From: JAZBPO01 sp963691775
GTDB taxonomy: Bacteria; Pseudomonadota; Gammaproteobacteria; Pseudomonadales; Azotimanducaceae
Direction of reading: 5' to 3'
Length of the DNA stretch: 64,000 bases
NCBI GenBank assembly: GCA_963691775.1
Contig: OY829369.1
Coordinates: 2,356,001 to 2,420,000, forward strand
A program made the translations under genes and the position numbers. Within the stretch, counting starts at the first letter, position 1. The number at the start of each line of letters is the position of its first letter. Of the stretch, positions 1 to 10,768 are shown piece by piece. The notes below the pieces were generated by a model. That model had not been told where the DNA came from. It saw nothing but the letters and a program-made list of their open reading frames with translations, and made no database searches.

Positions 1-2
1 CT

Positions 3-305
3 CTGCTTGAAGCGCTCGCGACCTGGCAGTCGAGCGTCACGACACCTGAACGGCGGACATTCCAGGACGTGCTGAACTTCGCACCACGCGTGGACGCGTT
101 TCTGATCGACCTCTACCAGCAGGTAGACGATGCTGTGCTCGGGGTGACGCAGGGGCAGCGGGACCGCTTCGGCGATCTGCGCACCCTGTGGTCAACTGAC
201 GTCGAAGCAGGCTGGGGCGCTCTGATCGAGGCGCACGTCCAACCGTTTATCGATCGCGGTGGCCCGGTGCTATATATGCCGGATTGGTCAGCCCCCGGGC
301 CCTGA
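3..305 (+). CDS. C-terminal end of an unrecognised protein (5' truncated by the window)
   Basis: The reading frame is open from base 3 to the TGA at 303-305, about 100 residues, and has no convincing start with a ribosome-binding site, so the gene begins upstream of the window. The visible part is mostly soluble, probably helical and acidic, with a run of Leu/Val/Asp residues in the middle and a Pro/Gly-rich tail. No signal peptide, membrane segment or known motif is visible. I do not recognise the family. It lies about 100 bases upstream of a lipoprotein gene on the same strand and may share its transcript. Confidence 0.5.
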   Translation: MLEALATWQSSVTTPERRTFQDVLNFAPRVDAFLIDLYQQVDDAVLGVTQGQRDRFGDLRTLWSTDVEAGWGALIEAHVQPFIDRGGPVLYMPDWSAPGP

Positions 306-408
306 TCCCGGGACGACAAACAGCGAGGACCTCGGTCTTTTCGATTCTCGAGGCAGGCGCCGACGCAGATCGACGACGCCTCGAAGGGCAACATAGGGGA
401 GAAAGCCC

Positions 409-1077
409 ATGCGTTTACTTCATCGAGTCGCGGCGCTCGGCGCACTGATGCTCACTACTGCGTGCACGAACATCACTCCGGTCGAACAGCAGTATTCAGG
501 CTTCCTGGACAGCTACGACGACCTCAGCCCTGTACGGACCGGAGATGGCGCCGACGCCATGAGGTGGTACACCCCGGCGCTTGCCGATCGCCGTTACACC
601 AAGCTGATCGTGGAGCCGATCCGGTTCTATCCGGAACCGCAGACGAGCGATCAGGTGAGCGCTGATCGCCTGACGCAGCTATCCGATTACATGACCCGAT
701 CGCTGCGCCGCGAATTGGCCAAGGAATTCGAGCTGGTCACCGAGCCGAGCGCAGACGCCGCCGTCGTGAGCTTCGCGCTCACCGGCGTGGATACACCCAC
801 CGAAGGTCTGAAGGCGCGGAATCTGATTCCCGCCAGCCTGCTCATCGCCGGGGCCACATACGCCGCAGGCGAACGCGACCACATCGTGGTGGTCTATATC
901 GAAGGACAGCTCACGGACGCAGCGACCGGCGAGACGCTCGCAAAGGGCGTGCGTCAGGGGCGCGGCGGCCGGCTCAGGAACGATACGGATGAGCTCGCCG
1001 TGGAAGACGTACAGGCCTACCTGGATGGATGGGCCGGTGATATCGCGGCGCTGGCAACGCAGTTGAAGGGGCGCTGA
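409..1077 (+). CDS. DUF3313-type lipoprotein
   Basis: A 222-residue protein with a typical lipoprotein signal: Arg at position 2, a hydrophobic stretch and the lipobox LTTAC, so it should be lipid-anchored after signal peptidase II cleavage. Shortly after the cysteine comes YSGFLDSYDDLSPV, the pattern I associate with DUF3313 lipoproteins of proteobacteria. The rest is a mixed alpha/beta domain with a Gly-rich segment near the C-terminus. The ATG at 409 follows a purine-rich ribosome site (AGGGGAGAAAG). Function is unknown. The family assignment rests on motif memory, not a search. Confidence 0.7.
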   Translation: MRLLHRVAALGALMLTTACTNITPVEQQYSGFLDSYDDLSPVRTGDGADAMRWYTPALADRRYTKLIVEPIRFYPEPQTSDQVSADRLTQLSDYMTRSLRRELAKEFELVTEPSADAAVVSFALTGVDTPTEGLKARNLIPASLLIAGATYAAGERDHIVVVYIEGQLTDAATGETLAKGVRQGRGGRLRNDTDELAVEDVQAYLDGWAGDIAALATQLKGR

Positions 1078-1509
1078 GTCACGACGGCGACGGGCCGCTG
1101 CGTTGACTCAGAGCGTCAACGAAGCGGCGCATGGACCGATGAAGCGCTTGAGCAGGACGAGTCCCAGGGCACCCGCCATCGCCGGCAGCTTGATCTCGTA
1201 GGCGAAAACAATCATTGCTCGACCGGCTTCGTTCCCGCCGGCGAAGTACGGTACGAGTTCCGGGGCGACGCCGACTGCCGGTTCCCGTGGTTCCTCCTCG
1301 ATTGCCCGATTCCGCTGCGGCCAGAGCACCCGCGTGAGGTGAGGGCTCAGAGTGCTCACTTCCAGCGCGGAACGCGCGCATCTGCCTCGTCTCGTGCTTG
1401 AGCTACAGCGGGTGCCGGGATGCGGGCGGCCTTCTTCGAGCCCGAGCTGTCGACCGACAGACCGCCGCGTGCAGTATCGTGACGTCCTCGACCACAGGAG
1501 GAGAGCGCC
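1078..1509. other. Intergenic stretch, possible small minus-strand ORF
   Basis: No confident gene lies between the lipoprotein and the SDR. On the minus strand a frame ending at 1108 could encode about 83 residues from a GTG near 1359. Its second half is hydrophobic, with a predicted membrane-like stretch, but its start lacks a properly spaced ribosome site and I do not recognise it. The last 20 bases carry the strong ribosome site (GGAGGAG) of the next gene. Confidence 0.3.
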
Positions 1510-2226
1510 GTGCTGGACCTGACCGATCGCAACGTAGTCATTACCGGAGGAACATCCGGAATCGGCCTCGCAACGGCCGTGGCGGCCCGCGCCGCGGGCG
1601 CTGGCGTGTGGGCCATCGGCCGCTCCGAGGAACGTGTTGCGCGTTGCCAGGACGCGTATCCGGATATCCACTTCAGCAGCCTGGATACGCACGACGATGC
1701 GGGGCTGACCGCGCTATTCGAATCGGTGGGTCGCGTCGATCACATTGTCGGTTCCGCCACCGGCGCCGATCGCACGCTGAAGCCGTTCCTCGAGCAGACC
1801 GAAGAGCAGTTCCGTGAGGCCTTCAACAAGTTCTGGGGCTACTGCAAGGTTGTGCGCGCTGGCGCCCCGTTCCTGTCGCAGGACGGCTCGATCACCCTCG
1901 TCAGCGGCACACCGGCGCGGAAATGCACTGTCGGCATGTCGTCGCTCTCCTGCACCGGCGGCGCCGTCGAGGCGCTCACGCGTGCGCTCGCACTCGAGCT
2001 CACGCCCATCCGCGTCAACGTCATCGCGCCCGGCCTCATCGAGTCCGGAATGCAGGACCATTTGGGCGACAAGAAACAGGAAGTGCTTGCGACGATGGGC
2101 AAGGGCGTTCCGCTCGGTCGCGTCGGCCAGGCCGAAGAGGTCGCGAGCGCGATCCTGCTCACGCTGACGAACACGTACATGACCGGCGTGACGATCGACG
2201 TCGACGGCGGGCTGCTCCTGCCCTGA
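1510..2226 (+). CDS. SDR-family protein lacking the catalytic Tyr and Lys
   Basis: A 238-residue short-chain dehydrogenase/reductase fold. The cofactor motif TGGTSGIG is at 12-19, and the C-terminus has the usual VNVIAPGLIES and final D-GG segments. Ser132 occupies the catalytic serine position. The Tyr-x-x-x-Lys motif is missing: the aligned segment LSCTGGAVEAL has Leu146 and Gly150 instead of Tyr and Lys. The NNAG motif is also altered, to GSAT. The protein may bind a nucleotide but should not perform standard SDR chemistry. It has a GTG start with an excellent GGAGGAG ribosome site. It converges on the MFS transporter gene. Confidence 0.85.
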   Translation: MLDLTDRNVVITGGTSGIGLATAVAARAAGAGVWAIGRSEERVARCQDAYPDIHFSSLDTHDDAGLTALFESVGRVDHIVGSATGADRTLKPFLEQTEEQFREAFNKFWGYCKVVRAGAPFLSQDGSITLVSGTPARKCTVGMSSLSCTGGAVEALTRALALELTPIRVNVIAPGLIESGMQDHLGDKKQEVLATMGKGVPLGRVGQAEEVASAILLTLTNTYMTGVTIDVDGGLLLP

Positions 2227-2244
2227 TCGGGCCTCAACGCCCGA
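2227..2244 (+). terminator. Weak hairpin after the SDR gene
   Basis: A perfect 6-bp inverted repeat (TCGGGC / GCCCGA) with a 6-base loop starts one base after the stop codon. It has no T-run, so it is only a candidate terminator or mRNA 3'-end stabiliser. Confidence 0.35.
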
Positions 2245-2332
2245 CGAAGTCACCTCCCCGGCGCGGACAGGCCTCGGGTCAGACGCCCGCCCCTCTAACC
2301 ACTCGCCACGGCGACAGCGCCACAGCGGACAC

Positions 2333-3520
2333 TCAGCGGCCGGCCTGCGCGGCCGCGGGCGGTCGCGCCGCTCGCGAACCAAGCGCAAGCCCCATTGCCA
2401 CAAGCGCAGGCAGCGCGGATACGAGCAGCGCAACCCAGCCGAAGGCAAGCATGACCGACCCCGCCGCAAGGCTGGCCATGGCGGAGGTCCCGAAGACGCT
2501 GAAGTCGTTGACCGCCTGAGCCCGAAAACGCTCGGACGACCGATAGGTGCCCACGAGCAGCGTCGTGCCTCCCACGAAGAGGAAGTTCCACCCGATTCCC
2601 AGCAGCACCAGCGCCCACCAGTAGTGCATGACCTCGCGGCCCGACAGGCCAAGGGCGATCGTGAGCAGCATCACGAAGACACCTGCGGCCATCATGCGCT
2701 GTGCGCCGAAGCGGCCGATGAGCACCGCCGATGCAAGGCTCGGCGCATACATGGCGACCACGTGCGCTCGAATGACGCCGGCGGTCTCTGCAATGTCATG
2801 CCCCTCGACCACATGCATGCTCACCGGTGTTGCGGTCATCAGGTAGGTCATGACGCCCTGTCCAACGACCCCTCCGGCCACCGCCGTGAGGAACAGCGGC
2901 TGATGCACGACCTCGGCGAGCGGCCGCGCCGGCACCTCGTCCACTTTGGCATCAACCTGCTGTCCCTCCCGGAGCAGCGCAAGCATCGCGCCCGCAAGCA
3001 CATGAAGCCCCGCAAGCGCGAACATGGCGAATCGGAACGGGCGCTCCGGATCGAGGAGCGCGCTGCGCGCGACCAGCTCGGGACCGAGCAACGCGCCGCC
3101 GATGGAGCCGAGCAGGATCAGCGAGATCGCCTGCCCTGCGCGCTCGGGCGTAACCGATTCCGCGGCCGCGAAGCGGAACTGCTGAGCAAAAGCGAGGGTG
3201 GCACCCACGCCGAGCGCGGCTGCCGCGAAGCCCCAGAACGCGTCGGAGCCCAGCGCCTCGGCACCGATCAATGCCGCCACGAGCCCGAGCACCGACCCGC
3301 CGCAGAAGCCGAAACGGCGCCCGAAGCGCTGCATGAGCATCGCGGCGGGAACGGTCATGGCAGCCGTGCCGAGCACCATCAGCGACACGGGCAGGGTCGC
3401 AAGGTTCGGGGAGGGCGCGATCCGGCTGCCCACGATCCCGCCTATCGTCACGAGCAGCACCGACCCGGACGTGAAGCAGAGCTGCGCGCCGATCAGGATG
3501 GCGAGATTGCGGATGTTCAT
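2333..3520 (-). CDS. MFS transporter
   Basis: A 395-residue integral membrane protein with about 12 hydrophobic segments, an Arg-rich loop (QRFGRRFG) after the second or third segment typical of the MFS A-motif position, and a central hydrophilic loop near the middle. It probably moves a small molecule across the inner membrane by a proton-coupled mechanism; the substrate is unknown. I start it at the ATG at 3520, where AAGGAGAC sits about 10 bases upstream. A longer in-frame start adds 21 non-hydrophobic residues with no ribosome site. It is divergent from the SDR at 3698, and a tandem repeat lies between them. Confidence 0.8.
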   Translation of the reverse strand: MNIRNLAILIGAQLCFTSGSVLLVTIGGIVGSRIAPSPNLATLPVSLMVLGTAAMTVPAAMLMQRFGRRFGFCGGSVLGLVAALIGAEALGSDAFWGFAAAALGVGATLAFAQQFRFAAAESVTPERAGQAISLILLGSIGGALLGPELVARSALLDPERPFRFAMFALAGLHVLAGAMLALLREGQQVDAKVDEVPARPLAEVVHQPLFLTAVAGGVVGQGVMTYLMTATPVSMHVVEGHDIAETAGVIRAHVVAMYAPSLASAVLIGRFGAQRMMAAGVFVMLLTIALGLSGREVMHYWWALVLLGIGWNFLFVGGTTLLVGTYRSSERFRAQAVNDFSVFGTSAMASLAAGSVMLAFGWVALLVSALPALVAMGLALGSRAARPPAAAQAGR

Positions 3521-3599
3521 CTGCGGCAACGTCTCCTTGGCAGGACCGGAGGGTGCCAGAAGTGCACCGCCTCGTCCGCGCACCTACGGCCTTGTCCAA

Positions 3600-3651
3600 G
3601 CCGATGGCAGCGCCATTGGCATCGCCATTGGCATAGCCATTGGCATTGCCA
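3600..3651. repeat. 12-bp tandem repeat in a divergent promoter region
   Basis: Three consecutive units of GCCATTGGCAT plus one variable base occupy 3612-3647. A degenerate copy (GCCGATGGCAGC) precedes them and a partial copy (GCCA) follows. The core GCCATTGGC is an odd-length perfect palindrome, so the array looks like repeated operator half-turns at just over one helical turn spacing. It lies between the MFS gene (minus) and the SDR gene (plus), where a regulator of either would bind. No matching regulator gene is obvious nearby. Confidence 0.75.
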
Positions 3652-3697
3652 GGGTATGCGACCATCGAAGGCGGCAGACTCAGAGGGAGAAGCGGCC

Positions 3698-4519
3698 ATG
3701 CTGCTGGAAGAACGCGTCGCGATCGTCACCGGAGCGGGGCGAGGGGTAGGCCGCGCGACCGCGCAGCTGCTCGCCGCACAGGGCGCACGCGTCGTACTCA
3801 ATGATCTCGACGCCGACGTATGCGCAGCTGCCACCGACGAGATCATCGCCACGGGCGCCGACGCAATCGCCGTTCCGGGCAGCGTCACCGACCCTGAACT
3901 GCCGGAGCACATCATCGCGAGCGCAATCGATGCGTTCGGCGGCATCGACATCGTGGTGAACAACGCCGGCTACATCTGGAACGGCGCCGCCCACAACCAG
4001 ACGGACGAGCAGTTCCACGCAATGCTCGAGGTCCACGTCGCAGCGCCGTTCCGAATCCTCCGCGCGTTCGGAAAGTGGCTGCGCCCGCAGGCGAAAGCGG
4101 AGATCGAAGCGGATGGTCGCGCACAGTGCCGGAAGATCGTGAACGTCTCTTCCGTGTCAGGCACCCAGGGCGCGGCGACCCAGGTGGGCTACAGCGCCGG
4201 CAAGGCTGCCGTCGTCGGCATGACCAAATCGCTCGCCAAGGAGTGGGGGCGCTACAACGTCACCGTCAACGCCGTGGCGTTCGGGTATCTCGCGACGCGC
4301 CTCACTCAGGGCTTCGAGGACACGCCACCCACCATCGAAGTGGAGGGGCGCGAGGTGCGCGTCGGCATTGCGGAACAGGCCACCGCGATGCTGGAGCGAA
4401 CGACACCGCTCGGCCGCCTCGGTACGCCCGAGGACGGCGCCGGCGGCATCTTCCTGTTCTGCCTGCCCCAGTCGGACTACGTCACCGGCGAAGTGCTGAC
4501 CGTGTCCGGCGGCGCCTGA
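3698..4519 (+). CDS. SDR-family oxidoreductase, FabG-like
   Basis: A 273-residue classical-type short-chain dehydrogenase: TGAGRGVG at 11-18, NNAG at 88-91, catalytic serine in VSS at about 151-152, Tyr165 and Lys169, and the C-terminal VTGEVLTVSGG segment. It should reduce or oxidise a keto/hydroxy group with NAD(P)(H) in the cytoplasm. The ATG at 3698 follows GAGGGAGAAG. The open frame continues far upstream, but that part is Arg/His-rich, antisense to the MFS gene and not coding. It ends 6 bases from the stop of the convergent monooxygenase. The nearby flavin monooxygenase hints at ketone or alicyclic metabolism, which is inference. Confidence 0.85.
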   Translation: MLLEERVAIVTGAGRGVGRATAQLLAAQGARVVLNDLDADVCAAATDEIIATGADAIAVPGSVTDPELPEHIIASAIDAFGGIDIVVNNAGYIWNGAAHNQTDEQFHAMLEVHVAAPFRILRAFGKWLRPQAKAEIEADGRAQCRKIVNVSSVSGTQGAATQVGYSAGKAAVVGMTKSLAKEWGRYNVTVNAVAFGYLATRLTQGFEDTPPTIEVEGREVRVGIAEQATAMLERTTPLGRLGTPEDGAGGIFLFCLPQSDYVTGEVLTVSGGA

Positions 4520-4525
4520 GCTCGC

Positions 4526-6340
<1,815 letters not shown>

Positions 6341-6554
6341 TCGACATACCTCTGGCCATAGCGCCTGAAGCGGCCCCGTTTCAGGCTTCGCAAACGTTCC
6401 TTTGGGTGGTCAGGAGCTTATCCACAGACACCTCCGTCACCAAGAGGGCGCGCGAGGAGCAGATAGCCGTTGGACAGACGAACTAAAGAAGGATGGCGCG
6501 CTGAGCCCCATGATCTGAACCCGGGCGCAGGCCACGTCCGGCAGCTATGCGCCG

Positions 6555-7187
6555 CTAGCGTTCCGCCAGCAACCGGATCGATCGGTTCTCGTGGCGCAGT
6601 AACTGCGCCGGGCCGCGATCGAGAATCGCGACCGCGGCGCGTGCAACGGCGTCAGCGCCAATGCCGCCGTATCGATCCATCGCCGGCGGAAGCAAGGGGG
6701 TGAAGACAGGACTGATGGCCTGGAAGAAACCTTCGACCGCACGCCGCTCCCTGCGCTGCCCGATGAGCAAGCCCGGCTGAAGGATGTCGACACCGACGAA
6801 ATCCATTGCCTCGACCGTGCGCTCGACCTCGCCCTTCATCCGCGCATAAAAGACTGATGAATCCGCGTCAGCGCCGACCGCTGTGACGAGCACGAAGTGC
6901 TTCACGCCGGCTTCCCAGCTTTTTTCAGCGAACGCGATCACCGCATCCACGTCGATGGCGCGGAACGCCTGCTGACTGCCGGCGGCCTTGATCGTCGTAC
7001 CAAGCCCGCAGAACGCTGCGTCTGCATGAGGGAGCGAAGGCAGGGCATCGAAGTCGACAATCTGGTCCTCCGTGGCAACGCCGGTCGGACGACGACCAAG
7101 CGCGACGACTTCGTCGCGTCGATCCATGAGGCGGCGGACGACACAGCTTCCGACAAGGCCCGTACCACCCGCGACAAGCACCTTCAT
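6555..7187 (-). CDS. NAD(P)-binding protein, NmrA/HTATIP2-like atypical SDR
   Basis: A 210-residue protein starting with an extended-Rossmann motif (VAGGTGLVG at 5-13), followed by an Arg-rich second strand (ALGRRP) that suggests NADP(H). The central part (HFVLVTAVGADADSSVFYARMKGE) follows the pattern of atypical SDRs such as TIP30/HTATIP2 and YbjT, with a Tyr-x-x-x-Lys-like YARMK. Its start overlaps the stop of the upstream aminotransferase by an ATGA-type junction, so the two are translationally coupled. A redox or sensor role is likely but the substrate is unknown. Confidence 0.75.
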   Translation of the reverse strand: MKVLVAGGTGLVGSCVVRRLMDRRDEVVALGRRPTGVATEDQIVDFDALPSLPHADAAFCGLGTTIKAAGSQQAFRAIDVDAVIAFAEKSWEAGVKHFVLVTAVGADADSSVFYARMKGEVERTVEAMDFVGVDILQPGLLIGQRRERRAVEGFFQAISPVFTPLLPPAMDRYGGIGADAVARAAVAILDRGPAQLLRHENRSIRLLAER

Positions 7188-8440
7188 TTGGCCTGGCTCT
7201 CCTGTGCAACGCGCGCAAAGGCGCGTTCGGCTGCAGCCAGCGTGGCCGCTACGGCGGCCTCGTCGTGCGCAGCACTGACAAAATGATTGAGGAGCGGGTG
7301 CCAGATCACGCCGGCCTCTGCCATCTCACGGCAGAACGCTCGCCCGAGCGATAGGTCCTCATCGCCCTCGAAGAGCAGCGACGGCATGGTTGGCGGCCCG
7401 CTCAGAACGACCGGCACGCCCGCCTCCCGCGCCTGCGTGCGCAAGCCTGCGCAGAGCGCTTCGCCGGTTTGCTCCATCTGTGCAAACGCCTGCGTCTCAT
7501 CGTACAGGCGGAGCACCTCGATAGCCGCGCGCATGGGCGGGCTCTCGAACATGTAGGTCGAGGTGAACAGGATGCGCCGAGCGGCCTTGCGCAATCCCTC
7601 GCCACCGAGCACGGCGGAGATCGCATGGCCATTGCCGAGCGCCTTGCCGAACGCGACGAGATCGGGCTTGAGCCCGATCGCGTGCTGACAACCGTCGGGA
7701 TGGAGGCGGAAACCGTGGCGCACGCTGTCGAGCACGATCTGCACGCCGAACTTCTCGCGCAGCGCGTGCATCTCGGCCACGAACTCGGGTGACGCCATGG
7801 TTGTCACGATGCGCGGGCTCTGATCGAGCGGATTCACGATGAGCGCCGCGGTCGAATCGCCATGCGCATTTCCGTAAGCGCGCAGCAACTCCGGATCGTT
7901 CCAGGGCAGGCGGTGAACCTGCTCGGTGGCATCGGTGAGCACGCCCGGACGCGGCGAACTCGCGAGCTCCGGATCGTTGCCGTGATAGGCCCCTTCGAAG
8001 GTGAGCAGACGACGCCGCTGGGTGTGCTGCCGAGCGACGCGCGCGGCCAGCGCCACGACCTCGGAACCGTTCTTTGCGACCACGCCCCAGGCCATGGGCG
8101 GAAAGCGAGCCACCAATCGCTCCACGACTTCCACCAGCGCCGGAGGAAACAGACTCGCCGTCGACGCGCGCGTCAGTTCGTCCGCGACCGCTGCCTCAAC
8201 ATCCGGGTGTCGATAGCCGAGCAGATTGGGGCCATTGGCGCAGAGCCAATCGACGTAAGACCGACCATCTACATCGATGACCGTGCATCCCCGCGCTGCA
8301 GCGATGAAGCCTGGGAGCACGCCGCGGCCGGCCATGTCAGCGCTGCGTGTGAAGTAGACACCGCCCCCGGGCAGCACGGCATCAGCGCGGGCCCATAGAT
8401 CCCGGCCCTTCGGTCCATCCATCGGCGTGCGCTCAGACAT
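7184..8440 (-). CDS. Class III PLP aminotransferase, glutamate-1-semialdehyde aminomutase-like
   Basis: A 418-residue fold-type I PLP enzyme. Lys266 in FGKALGNG is the expected Schiff-base lysine and Asp238 in LDSVRHGFR contacts the pyridine nitrogen. The family usually has DE at this site and EP in the preceding strand; here these read DS and NP, so it is a divergent member rather than a standard HemL. I chose the ATG at 8440, which follows GGAGGG by about 11 bases. The longer frame to 8518 adds 26 residues with no ribosome site. It forms an operon with the downstream NmrA-like gene. Likely an omega-transaminase or aminomutase of unknown substrate. Confidence 0.75.
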   Translation of the reverse strand: MSERTPMDGPKGRDLWARADAVLPGGGVYFTRSADMAGRGVLPGFIAAARGCTVIDVDGRSYVDWLCANGPNLLGYRHPDVEAAVADELTRASTASLFPPALVEVVERLVARFPPMAWGVVAKNGSEVVALAARVARQHTQRRRLLTFEGAYHGNDPELASSPRPGVLTDATEQVHRLPWNDPELLRAYGNAHGDSTAALIVNPLDQSPRIVTTMASPEFVAEMHALREKFGVQIVLDSVRHGFRLHPDGCQHAIGLKPDLVAFGKALGNGHAISAVLGGEGLRKAARRILFTSTYMFESPPMRAAIEVLRLYDETQAFAQMEQTGEALCAGLRTQAREAGVPVVLSGPPTMPSLLFEGDEDLSLGRAFCREMAEAGVIWHPLLNHFVSAAHDEAAVAATLAAAERAFARVAQESQAK

Positions 8441-8814
8441 GTGCGGAAGACCCTCCAGAAGCAAGATCCAGTTTCCGGTTCGCTGCGCTGAGCCGCGCAC
8501 TGCCGTGATCAAGAACACTCATGGTCCGCGAATTCTCGCTCGGACGCTGCCCGCTCGCGAGGCGCTCGTCCGGGCTGCTAAAGGGCAAACCGGGGACCCC
8601 GTCGAGACGGCGCCAGATCGCGAGCGTGATCTCATGTGTTCGTCTCCTGCACGGCTGAGTCTGACGCGGCCAGGGGCGAGGGGCGAGCGCCCCGCAGCAA
8701 TGGAACAAGCTGATGCCCGATCGATAGCAGGCTGCGGTTGACTGCCGCGCGCTTCCGGCGGAGGGTCCGGCCTTCAGGCGCCAGCGGGCGCAAGACGCCA
8801 TGAGGAGAACGCGC
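8441..8814. other. Divergent intergenic region
   Basis: This stretch of about 370 bases separates the minus-strand aminotransferase from the plus-strand glutathione transferase and must hold both promoters. I see no RNA gene and no convincing small ORF. Frames open across it overlap the flanking genes out of phase and lack ribosome sites. Confidence 0.4.
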
Positions 8815-9684
8815 GTGAGCGAAGAAGAGAAGCCGGCGAACCAACCGGAAGGATATGAGCCGCCGGAGGTCTGGACCTGGGACACGGAAAGCGGCGGGCG
8901 CTTCGCGAGCATCAATCGGCCCATCGCGGGCGCCACGCACGAAAAAGAGCTACCGGTCGGTGAGCACCCGCACCAACTCTACTCGCTGGCGACGCCGAAC
9001 GGCGTGAAGGTCACCGTGATGTTCGAGGAGCTCCTGGCCCTCGGCTACAGCGACGCCGAGTACGACGCCTGGATCATCAACATCGGCGATGGCACGCAGT
9101 TCGGTTCGGGCTTCGTGGAGATCAACCCGAACTCGAAGATTCCAGCGCTGCTGGACCGTAGCTATGACACGCCGATCCGCGTCTTCGAGTCCGGCGCGAT
9201 CCTCATACATCTTGCCGAGAAGTTCGATGCCTTCCTGCCGGCCGACCGAGCCAAGCGCTCTGAAACGCTGAGCTGGCTCATGTGGCTCATGGGCAGCGCC
9301 CCCTACCTCGGCGGCGGCTTCGGGCACTTCTACGCCTATGCCCCGTTCAAGATGGAGTACCCGATCAATCGCTTCGCCATGGAGGCCAAGCGTCAGCTCG
9401 ACGTGCTCGAACGCAATCTCGCGGATCGCGAATGGCTAGCGGGTGACGAATACACGATCGCCGACATGGCCACCTGCCCCTGGTACGGGCAATTGGTCAT
9501 TGGCCAGATCTACTCAGCGCAGAAGTTCCTGTCCGTCGAGGAGTATCCGAATGTGAAGCGCTGGGCCGAAGCCTTCGGAGCGCGCCCCGCGGTGGAGCGG
9601 GGCGCGCGGGTCAACCGCGCTTGGGGAGACGAGTCCACGCGCGTGATCGAGCGTCACTCCGCCGCGGACTTCGATCCAAAGTAG
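8815..9684 (+). CDS. yghU: Glutathione S-transferase, YghU-type disulfide-bond oxidoreductase
   Basis: A 289-residue protein, close to the 288 of E. coli YghU and longer than ordinary GSTs. It has the YghU-type N-terminal extension (RFASINRPIAGATHEKELPVG), a thioredoxin-like domain with NPNSKIPAL and FESGAILIHLAEKF, and a helical C-terminal domain with DEYTIADMA. YghU-type enzymes reduce disulfides using two glutathiones. I prefer the GTG at 8815, preceded by GAGGAG, over an ATG at 8800 that overlaps that site. It is monocistronic by spacing. Confidence 0.85.
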   Translation: MSEEEKPANQPEGYEPPEVWTWDTESGGRFASINRPIAGATHEKELPVGEHPHQLYSLATPNGVKVTVMFEELLALGYSDAEYDAWIINIGDGTQFGSGFVEINPNSKIPALLDRSYDTPIRVFESGAILIHLAEKFDAFLPADRAKRSETLSWLMWLMGSAPYLGGGFGHFYAYAPFKMEYPINRFAMEAKRQLDVLERNLADREWLAGDEYTIADMATCPWYGQLVIGQIYSAQKFLSVEEYPNVKRWAEAFGARPAVERGARVNRAWGDESTRVIERHSAADFDPK

Positions 9685-9960
9685 GCGACTGCTCAGACGG
9701 CGTCGCGCGAGGCCAGCGGAGCCTCGCCGCGGCGCAGATGCGTGCCCCGCAGCATGGGCGACGTACTGATTCTGGCCCGATGAGGAAGATCCGCATCCGC
9801 CGCGGAAGCACGGATATCGAGCTGTCCTCTGCGCGACCCCCACGTCGGGCTCGGGCAGGCTGCGTCGCCTTTGGAGGCAGCAACGCCGATGACCGCACCC
9901 GTCGCCGGACCCGGCGCGCGCGCCTGATCGCTGCGAGGTCCTCAGAGGGAACGTAGCCAC

Positions 9961-10563
9961 ATGGCAAAACTGTACTTCCGTCACGGCACCATGAGCAGTG
10001 GCAAGTCGCTGAACCTGCTGGCCGTGGCACACAATTACGAGCAGAAGGGCGAACGCGTCGTCGTCATCCGTCCCCGCCTCGATGACCGCTTCGGCGCCGA
10101 GACGGTCGCCAGTCGCGTGGGTATTCGCCGCGATGCCGACCTGCTCGTCGATGCTGACACCGTGCTCGATGCCTCCTTCCTGGCAGGCGCCGCCTGCATT
10201 CTCGTGGACGAAGCCCAGTTCCTTTCGGAGGCGGTCGTCGACCAACTGCGAGAGATGACCTGGGATCTCGATGTCCCGGTCATCGCATACGGCCTGAGGA
10301 CGGACTTCAAACAGAAGCTCTTCGAGGGGTCGAAGCGCCTGATGGAGGTTGCCGATGCGCTCGAGGAAGTGAAGACGGTCTGCCACTTCTGCAATCGCAA
10401 GGCGATCTTTAATCTGCGTATCAGCGCGCAGGGCGCGATCATCGACGGCCCACAGATCGAGCTCGGTGCCGACGACAAGTACCGGCCTGTCTGCGGCATT
10501 CACTATCGGATGTATACGCGGGGCCGCGGCGCCGACCTCTTCTGCGCTCCCACGGATGGCTGA
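9961..10563 (+). CDS. tdk: Thymidine kinase (type II)
   Basis: A 200-residue thymidine kinase that phosphorylates thymidine to dTMP in the pyrimidine salvage pathway. The P-loop GTMSSGKS is at 9-16, the DEAQF motif follows the second strand, and the zinc lasso shows CHFC plus a later CGIHY in place of the final Cys-x-x-Cys. Length and motif order match bacterial TdK. Its start follows a GAGGG purine stretch about 11 bases upstream. About 280 bases upstream hold no gene. Confidence 0.93.
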   Translation: MAKLYFRHGTMSSGKSLNLLAVAHNYEQKGERVVVIRPRLDDRFGAETVASRVGIRRDADLLVDADTVLDASFLAGAACILVDEAQFLSEAVVDQLREMTWDLDVPVIAYGLRTDFKQKLFEGSKRLMEVADALEEVKTVCHFCNRKAIFNLRISAQGAIIDGPQIELGADDKYRPVCGIHYRMYTRGRGADLFCAPTDG

Positions 10564-10768
10564 TCTCACAGGGCGGTAACCCGGCGGCGCCAGCGCGCGC
10601 TGTCCGCTCAACGCTCGTCCGCACGCTGAACCCCCGATCCGCAACCGCCTACGCTTTGCGATCGAGACCCGTCACCGGGATTCGAACTCTGCGTGGCCAC
10701 TCGCTATCTTCGGTCTTCGGGGGCGCTACGCGTACTGAATGCGCACAGACAGTCATGGGGAGAGGGCA

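Noticed and set aside
3600..3651. CRISPR array
   Set aside because: The repeats are 12 bp with no spacers and no cas genes are nearby. No CRISPR-like array was seen anywhere in the window.
2624..3697. A long N-terminal extension of the SDR that ends at 4519
   Set aside because: The extension is Arg/His-rich, lies antisense to the MFS gene and has no ribosome site; the SDR domain begins right after the ATG at 3698 with a good site.
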